19,364 nt of DNA from Candidatus Lindowiibacteriota bacterium (GTDB taxonomy: Bacteria > Lindowbacteria > 2-12-FULL-62-27). This document shows positions 12,577 through 19,364 of this stretch, piece after piece. How positions within the stretch are numbered: position 1 is the first letter of the stretch; every line of letters begins with the position of its first letter. The translations under genes were made by a program, and so were the position numbers. The notes under the pieces were generated by a model. The model had not been told where the DNA came from and did not search any database. It saw only the letters and a program-made list of their open reading frames with translations. The stretch is from assembly GCA_023249255.1 (NCBI GenBank), contig JAHFCY010000032.1, positions 1 through 19,364 on the forward strand, read 5' to 3'.

Positions 12577-13902
12577 TTATCGGACGCCGAGCCGTTCCAG
12601 TTTTCTGTAGAGCTGACTTCGGGAAATGCCGAGTCGCTGGGCGGCGGCGGAGTGGTTCCCGCCACAGGCGGTTAGAACCTCGCGCAGAATTTCCGTTTCG
12701 TGTTGATCAAGCCGGCGATGCAGTTCGCCTGCGGCGCCGTCCGGGACAGCCGCAATCGCGAGCATTCCTTCGAGAACCGCATCGGTCACGCGTTCCTGCG
12801 AGAGGATGACCAGCCGCTCGCATAGATTTTTCAATTCACGGACGTTGCCGGGCCATCGGGCGCGGCGGAGCATCTCGCGCGCTTCCGGAGTCCACGCGAG
12901 CGCGGGACGGCGATGCCGTTTGCAAAATAAATCCGTGAAATAATCAGCCAGAAGTTCAATGTCCTCGATGCGGGCGCGCAGGGGCGGCAGTAAAATCGGG
13001 ATGACGTTGAGCCGGAAAAACAAATCCTCGCGAAACCGCCCCGCGGCCGATTCCGCTTTCAGATCCCTGTTGGTGGCCGCGATCAGCCGGACGTCGGCGT
13101 GACGGACGCGCTCGCCGCCGAGTCTTTGAATCTCGCCCGATTCGAGGACACGGAGCAATTTGGGCTGGACCGTCATCGGCATCTCTCCGATTTCGTCCAG
13201 AAAGAGCGTGCCGCCGGCGGCCATCTCAAACTTTCCCTTTTTCGGCGCGACCGCGCCCGTAAACGCGCCTTTTTCATGACCGAACAATTCCGATTCGATG
13301 AGCGTCTCCGGCATCGCCGCCGCGTTGACGGCGACGAAGGGGCCGCCGGTTCGCCCGCTGTGCGCGTGGATCCATTCGGCGACAAGTTCCTTGCCCGTGC
13401 CGCTTTCGCCGCTCAAGAGTACCGTCGCGTCGGTCGACGCCACGCGCCGCGCCGTTTCCATGGCCGCGCTCCACGCGGGCGACCGACCGAGCGGTTCGTC
13501 GATCCGCGCCCGTTCCGACAGGATCGTCACGCGATCTTTGATTTGTTCGTAGTCGAGCGCGCGGCCGATCGTGACGAGGACTTTGTCGATCGAGAGCGGT
13601 TTTTCGAGGAAATCAAACGCGCCGGACTTGACCGCGCGAACCGCTTCGGAGAGCGTCGCGTTCCCGGAGATCATCACAACCGGGACGCCGGTTTCCCGTA
13701 ATCGCGCGAGGACCCAGAGGCCATCGTGATCGGGCAGGCGCACGTCCACCAGCGCCAGATCGGGATGAAACGACGCGGCCATCGTCAACGCCTCTTCCGC
13801 GCCCGACGCTTCCGCTACTTCGTATCCCTCCCGTTCGATTCCCATTCGAAGACTTTGCCGGATGCCTGTTTCGTCGTCCACAATCAAAATCCGGCGGGAC
13901 AT
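12577..13902 (-). CDS. NtrC-family sigma-54-dependent response regulator
   Basis: A 441-aa protein in three parts. The receiver domain (about 1-115) has acidic residues Asp9/Asp10, phospho-acceptor Asp53 and Lys101. The sigma-54 AAA+ domain (about 136-375) has Walker A GESGTGKE 165-172, GAFTGA 212-217 for sigma-54 contact, Walker [11 protein letters not shown] 232-241 and [11 protein letters not shown] 290-300. A Fis-type helix-turn-helix lies at about 405-438 ([20 protein letters not shown], 416-435). Phosphorylated by the histidine kinase, it would activate sigma-54 promoters. The ATG follows the kinase stop codon by 1 nt, so translation is coupled. It is last in the operon with the binding-protein fusion and the kinase. 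Targets are unknown; no sigma-54 promoter (GG-N10-GC) was searched for exhaustively. NtrX-like by pairing with an NtrY-like kinase. Confidence 0.95.
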   Translation of the reverse strand: MSRRILIVDDETGIRQSLRMGIEREGYEVAEASGAEEALTMAASFHPDLALVDVRLPDHDGLWVLARLRETGVPVVMISGNATLSEAVRAVKSGAFDFLEKPLSIDKVLVTIGRALDYEQIKDRVTILSERARIDEPLGRSPAWSAAMETARRVASTDATVLLSGESGTGKELVAEWIHAHSGRTGGPFVAVNAAAMPETLIESELFGHEKGAFTGAVAPKKGKFEMAAGGTLFLDEIGEMPMTVQPKLLRVLESGEIQRLGGERVRHADVRLIAATNRDLKAESAAGRFREDLFFRLNVIPILLPPLRARIEDIELLADYFTDLFCKRHRRPALAWTPEAREMLRRARWPGNVRELKNLCERLVILSQERVTDAVLEGMLAIAAVPDGAAGELHRRLDQHETEILREVLTACGGNHSAAAQRLGISRSQLYRKLERLGVR

Positions 13903-13903
13903 G

Positions 13904-15550
13904 TTACACGCGGGCGAGCGGAACGTGCGCGCGAAACGCCGCGCCGGCCGCGTCAGAGAACGGCGACGCGTCGAGAAGCCGCAGATCGCCGCCGTGTTCG
14001 ATCATGATTTTTCGGCTCACCGCAAGGCCCAGCCCCGTCCCGCCGGCTTTCGTCGTGAAATACGGCGTGAACAGAGTCCGCCGCCGATCCACGGAAATAC
14101 CGGGACCGCTGTCGGCGATCATCAGAACGACGGCGTCTCCATCCTGACGCGTTTGGAGATGGATCACCGGACGGACAGGCGGGGACAACTTCGGCGCCAT
14201 CACATCCAGCGCATTTTGAATGATGTTGCGAACGACCTCGGCGAACATTCCGGCGTCGATCATGGCTTGCGGCAGGCTTTCCGCATAGTCTTCGACCCAC
14301 GTCACGTCTCCGGCTTTTTGCCGGAATCCGTCCACGACAGCGCGCACCGCCCGGTTGAAATCGCCGGCGGCGGGACTTGGAACGGGAAACCGCGCGAAGG
14401 AGGAAAATTCCGCGAGAAGTTTTTCGAGGTTCGAAAGTTCCGTCAGGACCGTCGACGATCCCTTGTCGACGAGTCCGGCAAGACCGGCATCTTTTTCATT
14501 CGCCGCGCGCGCCAGGAGCGTGATCGTGGTTTTGATGGGCGACAGCGGATTTTTGATTTCGTGCGCAAGCATGCGGGCCGCGTCCTGCCAGGCGGCGAGT
14601 CGTTCCGCGACGAGTCGTTTTTGCTGGGCCTCCTCAAGCGACGCGGCCATGTATGAAAATGCGTTCGTCAGATCGCCGACCTCATCCCGCGTTGCCGGCG
14701 GCAGAGCCGACGGCGGACGTCCCTTCGATATGTCCGCCGCCGCGTCCGCGAGAATCCGGATCGGCCGGGTGACGTGGGTTGAAATCCGGTAAATCGTGAA
14801 CCATCCCGCGGCCAGCGCCAGAAGAAACAGAATGCCGCCGCGCGCGATCAATCGACGAAACACATCGCGGCCCTCGTCGTCGGCTCTGGAAAAAACAAGC
14901 CCGGCCAGAACCGGGCCGCCGGTCAGCATCCACGGTTTCGTCGCGGCAAAATCAAACGGAGGCGGCGCGGCTGAAGTCTCCGACGGCGGCGTCCCCAGCG
15001 TCACCTGTCCCGAAAACATCCGGCTCATGTCGGACAACATGTCGGACAGATCCAGTCCGCCCTCGATATCTCCAACCCGGCGATTCCGGATCAGCACCGG
15101 GACGCGAAATCTCAACATCGATGAACCGGACGCGATGTACGGAACCCGGTCCGGCGCCGAATCGGCGGCGTCGTCAAAATCGGCCATGCGATGTCCCCGG
15201 GCCAGAACCGCGCCGGATGGCGCGATCGCAGTCAGTTCCTGTAATCCCGACTGCGGCGCGCGGACGGACAGAACTTCGATCAGCCGGCGCCGGGCCGAAG
15301 CGTTTTTCGGAGCGTCGCGGACCAGCAACCCGATTTGAACGTCCTGTGAAATCGTCTCGATCGACTCGATCAGCGCACGGGCGCGCCGGTCGCCCTGATC
15401 CATGGCCATCGACGCCAGCATCTTGGCCTGCTCGGAACTTCGCTGAACGAATGACGACCGGACTTGAAAATAGAGAATGGCCGCAACCGCGGCCATGGAG
15501 AAGACCAGCACGCCGCCGACGAAGAGACCGAGGCGGACATGAAGACGCAT
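13904..15550 (-). CDS. NtrY-like sensor histidine kinase
   Basis: A 548-aa membrane kinase. Transmembrane helices at about 7-28 and 237-255 enclose a periplasmic sensor region of about 205 aa, where TAIAPSGAVLARG (107-119) looks like a PAS/Cache-type strand. HAMP follows at about 256-308 (TRPIRILADAAADISKG, 261-277). The dimerisation/phospho-acceptor helix contains AHEIKNPLSPIK with His330. The ATPase module has the N box around Asn446, DSGPGI 480-485 and GGTGLGLA 503-510. All catalytic parts are present. It lies 7 nt after the binding-protein gene and 1 nt before the response regulator, so the three form one operon and probably one signalling route. The ligand is unknown; the adjacent periplasmic protein may present it (inference). 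Confidence 0.94.
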   Translation of the reverse strand: MRLHVRLGLFVGGVLVFSMAAVAAILYFQVRSSFVQRSSEQAKMLASMAMDQGDRRARALIESIETISQDVQIGLLVRDAPKNASARRRLIEVLSVRAPQSGLQELTAIAPSGAVLARGHRMADFDDAADSAPDRVPYIASGSSMLRFRVPVLIRNRRVGDIEGGLDLSDMLSDMSRMFSGQVTLGTPPSETSAAPPPFDFAATKPWMLTGGPVLAGLVFSRADDEGRDVFRRLIARGGILFLLALAAGWFTIYRISTHVTRPIRILADAAADISKGRPPSALPPATRDEVGDLTNAFSYMAASLEEAQQKRLVAERLAAWQDAARMLAHEIKNPLSPIKTTITLLARAANEKDAGLAGLVDKGSSTVLTELSNLEKLLAEFSSFARFPVPSPAAGDFNRAVRAVVDGFRQKAGDVTWVEDYAESLPQAMIDAGMFAEVVRNIIQNALDVMAPKLSPPVRPVIHLQTRQDGDAVVLMIADSGPGISVDRRRTLFTPYFTTKAGGTGLGLAVSRKIMIEHGGDLRLLDASPFSDAAGAAFRAHVPLARV

Positions 15551-15557
15551 CGGACGC

Positions 15558-17459
15558 CTACCGCGCGAGACGAATGCCGGCGGGCGACGATGCCGGATCG
15601 AATTCGAATTCAGCCGAGGCGGCGCGGTCGCCCAGAACGGCGTACGTCGTCAGATAGAACAGCGGAATGGCCGGCATGTCGATCAACAGCATCTCGGCGG
15701 CCCGGTCGATCGACGCGTCGGACGAACAGAGTCCGTCAAACGCGGCGTTCGCGTATCCGGTCACGTTGCCCGGGCCGGCGGAATGAAACCGGCGCGCCAG
15801 CCAGTTTTTCGCGGATCCGGAACGCGGCCAGCTTGCCAGCGCCATCTCGAACTGTCCGGACATCATCCGGTCCGAGTATCGTTCCCACGGAGCGCGGTCA
15901 ATCGACAAGAGAACATTGAGAGACTTGAGATCGGCTTGAATGCGCTCGGCCACCAGCGAAAACGCGGGATCTTCCGCCGGGATCAACAGCCGCACGCGGA
16001 CAGGCTTGCGCGGATTTCCGATCAGCGCCCGGGCTTTGGCGATGGACCTGTCCGGCATTTTCAGCGTGCGGCCCGCGGACGGCGCCGGGGCGGCGGCCGG
16101 CAAAAATCCGGCGGCAAGCGTTCCGCGATTGTTCAGCAATACGTCGAGCGTCGAGCGGCGGTCGACCGCGTAGGCGACGGCTTTGCGAAAACTAAGATCG
16201 CCCACGACGGGTTGGGACAACCGAAACAGGATCAGCATGAGCGTTCCCGATTTTCCCCGGACAATCCGGTTGAGGTATGTGGTTGATCCGGTGAATCTGG
16301 AAAATTCGGCGTCTGTCATTTCGTGGACGTCGACGTCGCCGAGTTCAAATCTCTCCAGTCTGGACCGTGCGTCAGTATCGACGAAAAAAACAATCGTGTC
16401 CGCGGCCGCTCCGTCTGCATCCCCGCTTTCCGTCCGGCGCGACAGGACGATTTCCGACGGCGAAACCGCATGAATCCGGTACGGCCCGGAATCGAAGCCG
16501 GGCGGCGTTTTCGGATACGCCGCAAGCGGCGAGTCCGGTTCCGGCGGCGCGGATGAAATCGCGGCAAGGATGGTCCGGTCGGCGGGCGTGCGGGGCGGCC
16601 ATGCCGGTCCGCCGTCCGGACCGCCGGGCCGGGTCGGGAGTGAAAGACGCAAAAGTCCGGGCGCGACGGACGCGGACGGTTCGGTTTCATCATCGGCCGG
16701 GACAGTCTGCGCGGGCGCCTCCATCTCCTCAAGAAAATCCATCCCGACGGAAAAATCGAGACGATACGTCTGGTCCATGATTTTTTCGGTTCCCCGGTCC
16801 GCCGGCCGGAACGCGGCGACTCGCGCCGTCAGTTCCGTTTCTCCGGTCGCCCGGATGATCCCGGTCAGCACGGCCGTGCCGGATGAAACGCGGCCTGCCA
16901 GAGCGGAACTTGGCGCGAAATTTCCGTCCCAGCCGTCGGCGGGCGCGTCAAGCGGATCGGCCCGGACATGCTGCTCGCGCAGATCATGCATGACGAGGCT
17001 TTGAAACACGCGCGAGATGGAAAGAGAAAAACGGCGGCCGTCAGAGGATTGGAAATAAAACGGCGTCACGAGGATTTCCGACACGGCCCTGCGCGGCCTG
17101 ACCCGGTCATCCTCATGAACGAGAGCGCCGACTGCGGGGTCGACCGACGCCCAAGCCAACATCCCCCGCGACGATTCGACCGCGCCCGACCCGATCTCGA
17201 CGGATCCGCTGTCCGTTTCCCGGAAAAAAATCACGGCCGCGCCGGTCTCAACGCCCGATCCGCCCAATCCGGAAAAATAGACGCACGCCGCATCTGCGTC
17301 GACATGCGTGACAATCGCATCCATCCCCGCCGCCGGACCCGCCAACTCCGCCGCAATCATCCGCGCGGCCGAATCCCACGAATCAGCCCACGCCGCCGCC
17401 AGGCCAAATCCGGCGGTCTGCACCAAAATGCACATCAACCCGAACATCCGTCTCCACAT
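15558..17459 (-). CDS. Periplasmic fusion protein: FlgT/TolB-like N-terminus + truncated SBP_bac_5 domain
   Basis: A 633-aa exported protein (signal peptide 1-25, AWA before the cut). Residues about 45-122 (AIVTHVDADAACVYFSGLGG, later VETGAAVIFFR, ending HEDDRVRPR) resemble the short barrel domain of FlgT-like proteins. Residues about 128-236 resemble the CsgG/TolB-N-like part (FSLSISRVFQSLVMHDL, GTAVLTGIIRA). After a Pro-rich linker (about 245-325), GPYRIHAVSPSEIVLSRR (325-342) through SWPRSG (543-548) matches the second half of oligopeptide-binding proteins (SBP_bac_5), including LSFRKAVAYAVDRRSTLDVL (422-441). Most of the first SBP lobe is absent. There are no ABC permease genes nearby. 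Being first in an operon with a kinase and regulator, it may be a ligand sensor rather than a transporter part. The ATG at 17459 is used; 17447, behind gtggag, is an alternative. The SBP call is good; the N-terminal call is tentative. Confidence 0.75.
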   Translation of the reverse strand: MWRRMFGLMCILVQTAGFGLAAAWADSWDSAARMIAAELAGPAAGMDAIVTHVDADAACVYFSGLGGSGVETGAAVIFFRETDSGSVEIGSGAVESSRGMLAWASVDPAVGALVHEDDRVRPRRAVSEILVTPFYFQSSDGRRFSLSISRVFQSLVMHDLREQHVRADPLDAPADGWDGNFAPSSALAGRVSSGTAVLTGIIRATGETELTARVAAFRPADRGTEKIMDQTYRLDFSVGMDFLEEMEAPAQTVPADDETEPSASVAPGLLRLSLPTRPGGPDGGPAWPPRTPADRTILAAISSAPPEPDSPLAAYPKTPPGFDSGPYRIHAVSPSEIVLSRRTESGDADGAAADTIVFFVDTDARSRLERFELGDVDVHEMTDAEFSRFTGSTTYLNRIVRGKSGTLMLILFRLSQPVVGDLSFRKAVAYAVDRRSTLDVLLNNRGTLAAGFLPAAAPAPSAGRTLKMPDRSIAKARALIGNPRKPVRVRLLIPAEDPAFSLVAERIQADLKSLNVLLSIDRAPWERYSDRMMSGQFEMALASWPRSGSAKNWLARRFHSAGPGNVTGYANAAFDGLCSSDASIDRAAEMLLIDMPAIPLFYLTTYAVLGDRAASAEFEFDPASSPAGIRLAR

Positions 17460-17487
17460 GAAAAAAGGGTGGCTTCACGCAACGAGC

Positions 17488-17516
17488 TTTTCAAGAGCGG
17501 GGTGATTTGATATACG
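17488..17516 (+). promoter_or_regulatory. Candidate extended -10 promoter of the MoaB/MogA gene
   Basis: TTTTCA (17488-17493), a 17-nt spacer and TATACG (17511-17516), with an upstream TG at 17508-17509, give an extended -10 arrangement. The box ends 6 nt before the ATG at 17523 and there is no ribosome site, implying a leaderless message. It lies in the 63-nt divergent gap shared with the binding-protein operon. Confidence 0.45.
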
Positions 17517-17522
17517 GGCCGC

Positions 17523-18152
17523 ATGGGCAGGAATCAAAACCATGATCATCACGATCACGACGGCCCGGGTCTCGGCCGCACGGGTGCGCCGTCACATTCC
17601 GCGCACGGCGCCGAACATCCCGATTTCATTCCGGTCCGCGTCGCGGTCCTCGCCGTGAGCGACACGCGGGATATCGCGCAGGACCGATCGGGCGGACTCA
17701 TCTGCGAAAAATTGTCGGCGGCCGGCCATGCCGTGGCGGACCGCAAAATTTGCAGGGACGACATTCCGGCGATACAGACGATCATCAAATCATGGGCGGA
17801 CGATCCCGGCGTCGATTTTGCGGTCGTGACGGGCGGGACCGGCGTGACCGGACGCGACGTGACGCCCGACGCAATCCGGCCTCTCTTCACCAAACACATT
17901 CCCGGATTTGGAGAATTGTTTCGATTTCTGTCCTACAGCGAGATCGGATCATCGACGATCCAGTCCCGGGCCGACGCGGGCCTCGTCGGCGACACGCTCG
18001 TGTTTATTTTGCCCGGCTCAACCGGCGCGTGCCGCCTTGCGATGGACAAAATCATTCTCGATCAACTCGACATCCGGCACCGCCCCTGCAACTTCACGGA
18101 ACTTCTCCCGCGCATCAAACACGACCCACCGCCGGAGTCAAATATTTCATAA
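17523..18152 (+). CDS. moaB: MoaB/MogA-type molybdopterin adenylyltransferase with His-rich N-terminal extension
   Basis: A 209-aa protein. Residues about 37-190 form the MogA/MoaB fold that adenylates molybdopterin before metal insertion in molybdenum-cofactor synthesis. The motifs are [17 protein letters not shown] (101-117), containing the acidic and Gly-rich site, and LPGSTGAC (163-170). Family members are about 160-190 aa. The extra first 34 residues hold seven His (7, 9, 10, 12, 25, 28, 32), beginning [16 protein letters not shown]. Such a tail could bind metal; this is an inference. MoaB and MogA are hard to tell apart without a tree. There are no other cofactor genes in the window. 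The ATG at 17523 is the first in frame and sits 6 nt after an extended -10 box; an internal start would remove the His tail, but none has a ribosome site. Confidence 0.88.
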   Translation: MGRNQNHDHHDHDGPGLGRTGAPSHSAHGAEHPDFIPVRVAVLAVSDTRDIAQDRSGGLICEKLSAAGHAVADRKICRDDIPAIQTIIKSWADDPGVDFAVVTGGTGVTGRDVTPDAIRPLFTKHIPGFGELFRFLSYSEIGSSTIQSRADAGLVGDTLVFILPGSTGACRLAMDKIILDQLDIRHRPCNFTELLPRIKHDPPPESNIS

Positions 18153-18215
18153 GGAATCCAAGAATTCAGGAGAAAGCAAAACCCGGATTATGTTCCTGGC
18201 TTCCTTATAATTTTT
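18149..18215 (+). terminator. Weak candidate terminator after moaB
   Basis: ataaggaa (18149-18156) and ttccttat (18201-18208) are inverted 8-bp arms separated by 44 nt, and the right arm is followed by aattttttc. The long loop makes this a poor terminator; it could instead be a chance or regulatory repeat. No better candidate lies between moaB and the next gene. Confidence 0.25.
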
Positions 18216-18254
18216 TCAAGGAATCAGAGTAGTTACAATTTTTGCCCGATTTGA

Positions 18255-18283
18255 TTGACATTCAACATCCAATTCCGTATACT
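18255..18283 (+). promoter_or_regulatory. Near-consensus sigma-70 promoter of the outer-membrane barrel gene
   Basis: TTGACA (18255-18260), exactly 17 nt, then TATACT (18278-18283). The -35 box is perfect, the -10 box is 5/6 and the spacing is ideal. Transcription should start at about 18290, only 3-5 nt before the ATG at 18294, and no Shine-Dalgarno is present. High expression through a leaderless or nearly leaderless message is predicted. Confidence 0.8.
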
Positions 18284-18293
18284 CGACGAATTT

Positions 18294-19364
18294 ATGTCTA
18301 TAGCTGGGAAAAAGTGGAGTATCCTTTTGACGCTCACGGTGATTACCCTTGCCGTCGGGCCGGCGGCTTACGCGCAGTTGTCCGAAGAGGAACTGCGGCG
18401 GGAGCGCATTGAGACGATCGAGCAGTTGAAGTCGACCGAGGAGATATTCGGCACTTCGTCCCGGGCCGGCGCGGGGATGTTCGACAAGTACGGCATGATT
18501 ATGGATTACGGCGGCGCCGCGTCCATCAGCTATACCGGCGGATCCAACAACGACCGCAACCAGGGCCACGACGCGGGATCCCTCGACAGCACTGACCACA
18601 ACTACGATTATGAACTCAATCTCTTCAGCGCCCTCACGGACCAGGCGAGAATGAACAAGCTCTACGTCCGGTTGAAAACAAAATACACGGAAACGAAACG
18701 ATCCGGGACCGCCGGATCCGTCCGCGGCAACGACTACGAACAGCTCAATTTCGACATGGCTTATTTTGAAAAAAAGATCGCGACCAAATTTTTCTCGCAT
18801 ACGTGGACGTTCGGCCGGCAGTACATTTCCGTCGGCCGCGGAATCGCATATGGCCAGGTCGCGGACGGCATCGACATGAACGTCCGGGCGCCCAAAGGAC
18901 TGATCGAGAGTTATGAAATGTTCGCGGTCCGACAGCTTCCCCGGGATGACAACTCCGACGTCTTCGGCGCTTCGTCCATCCCCGCGGCCGGCCACACACA
19001 CAGGCAATTTCTGGGCATGGAACTCAAAATCCGCTTCGCGCCCCGACACAAAATGACATTCTTCTACGTCTTGAACGACGACAAGAACAACGACTCCCAT
19101 CCGATCGCGGGTCGCCATCAATTCGACTGTACATTTTTGGGATATGGGCTGTCAGGTTCCCTGCCATTCTCGCCCAACCTCTCCTATTTCGGCGAGTACA
19201 TCACGGAGCGCGGCAAAAATTTCGGGCGGCATGCGAACGACATGCAAACGCCGCGTGACGCGGTGAGAGCGTTCGCGTTTGACGTCGGGATGAAATACGC
19301 ATTTCCAAAAAATAAATATACGCCGTCCGTGTATACCCAGTACTCGGTCGCGTCCGGCGATCCG
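18294..19364 (+). CDS. Alginate-export-like outer-membrane beta-barrel protein, partial
   Basis: An open frame of 357 codons runs to the right edge without a stop. The signal peptide is MSIAGKKWSILLTLTVITLA plus VGPAAYA, with the cut after Ala27. The mature part has a short charged helix (SEEELRRERIETIEQLKSTE, 30-49), then alternating strands rich in Tyr and Phe. These include SFxD-like pieces such as MAYFEKKIATKFFSHTWTFG with RQYISVGRGIAYG, typical of the alginate_exp/porin-like barrels that carry a solute across the outer membrane. The substrate cannot be told from this part. The start is set by the signal peptide and by the promoter that ends 10 nt upstream. The 301-aa frame on the other strand (18216-19121) is a shadow. 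It shows that the organism has an outer membrane. Confidence 0.75.
   Translation, partial: MSIAGKKWSILLTLTVITLAVGPAAYAQLSEEELRRERIETIEQLKSTEEIFGTSSRAGAGMFDKYGMIMDYGGAASISYTGGSNNDRNQGHDAGSLDSTDHNYDYELNLFSALTDQARMNKLYVRLKTKYTETKRSGTAGSVRGNDYEQLNFDMAYFEKKIATKFFSHTWTFGRQYISVGRGIAYGQVADGIDMNVRAPKGLIESYEMFAVRQLPRDDNSDVFGASSIPAAGHTHRQFLGMELKIRFAPRHKMTFFYVLNDDKNNDSHPIAGRHQFDCTFLGYGLSGSLPFSPNLSYFGEYITERGKNFGRHANDMQTPRDAVRAFAFDVGMKYAFPKNKYTPSVYTQYSVASGDP

Noticed and set aside
18216-19121. 301-codon open frame on the minus strand
   Set aside because: It lies opposite the barrel gene, whose plus frame has a signal peptide, a strong promoter and barrel-like strands. The minus product has no recognisable motif.
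1-19364. CRISPR array, tRNA or rRNA genes
   Set aside because: No regularly spaced repeats and no tRNA- or rRNA-like sequences were noticed on either strand. Short structured RNAs cannot be excluded by eye.

Overview
This is a bacterial window with roughly 58-60 % GC by eye. The taxon cannot be fixed from the sequence alone. The ECF sigma factor resembles the planctomycete sigma-70 type that is commonly encoded beside Ser/Thr kinases. With an NtrY/NtrX-like two-component pair and an alginate-export-like outer-membrane barrel, it points to a diderm lineage, possibly of the PVC superphylum or a neighbouring candidate phylum (inference, low certainty).

Positions 1-4862 are an accessory region full of toxin-antitoxin and defence leftovers. 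It holds the start of an AAA ATPase (1-248, minus), an HNH endonuclease remnant (463-735), an intact class II Fic enzyme (804-1970) and a two-gene minus-strand cassette of a zinc-ribbon protein and an unrecognised 355-aa protein (3413-2055). It also holds the C-terminal stump of a HipA kinase (3509-3731), a 31-codon VapC/PIN toxin stump (3768-3863) and an AlbA_2-type ATP-binding regulator broken by an internal deletion (4862-3860). A 15-bp direct repeat (415-429, 3494-3508) brackets the middle part and touches the HipA breakpoint.

Positions 4918-10502 carry the most interesting system, a compact minus-strand operon of three genes. In order of transcription they are a PP2C phosphatase, an ECF sigma factor and a 1395-aa fusion of a Ser/Thr protein kinase, a superfamily 1 (COG1112-like) helicase and a Vsr/DUF559-like PD-(D/E)XK nuclease. 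The kinase-helicase combination recalls Mokosh type I anti-phage systems, but here the nuclease is fused and of another fold, and a dedicated phosphatase and sigma factor are added.

Positions 10609-18152 look more housekeeping-like. They contain a TPR lipoprotein with a good terminator (minus) and a 4'-phosphopantetheinyl transferase (plus) carrying an in-frame insertion of a GC-rich palindromic repeat. Next is a tight operon (minus) of a FlgT/TolB-like + SBP_bac_5 fusion protein, an NtrY-like histidine kinase and an NtrC-family regulator, then a divergent MoaB/MogA molybdopterin protein with a His-rich head. The window ends inside an alginate-export-like outer-membrane barrel gene (18294 onward) with a textbook TTGACA-17-TATACT promoter.

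A recurring theme is that five genes have a recognisable -10 box only 6-10 nt before the start codon, which suggests leaderless transcripts. At least three others (Fic, TPR lipoprotein, PP2C) have strong Shine-Dalgarno sequences.
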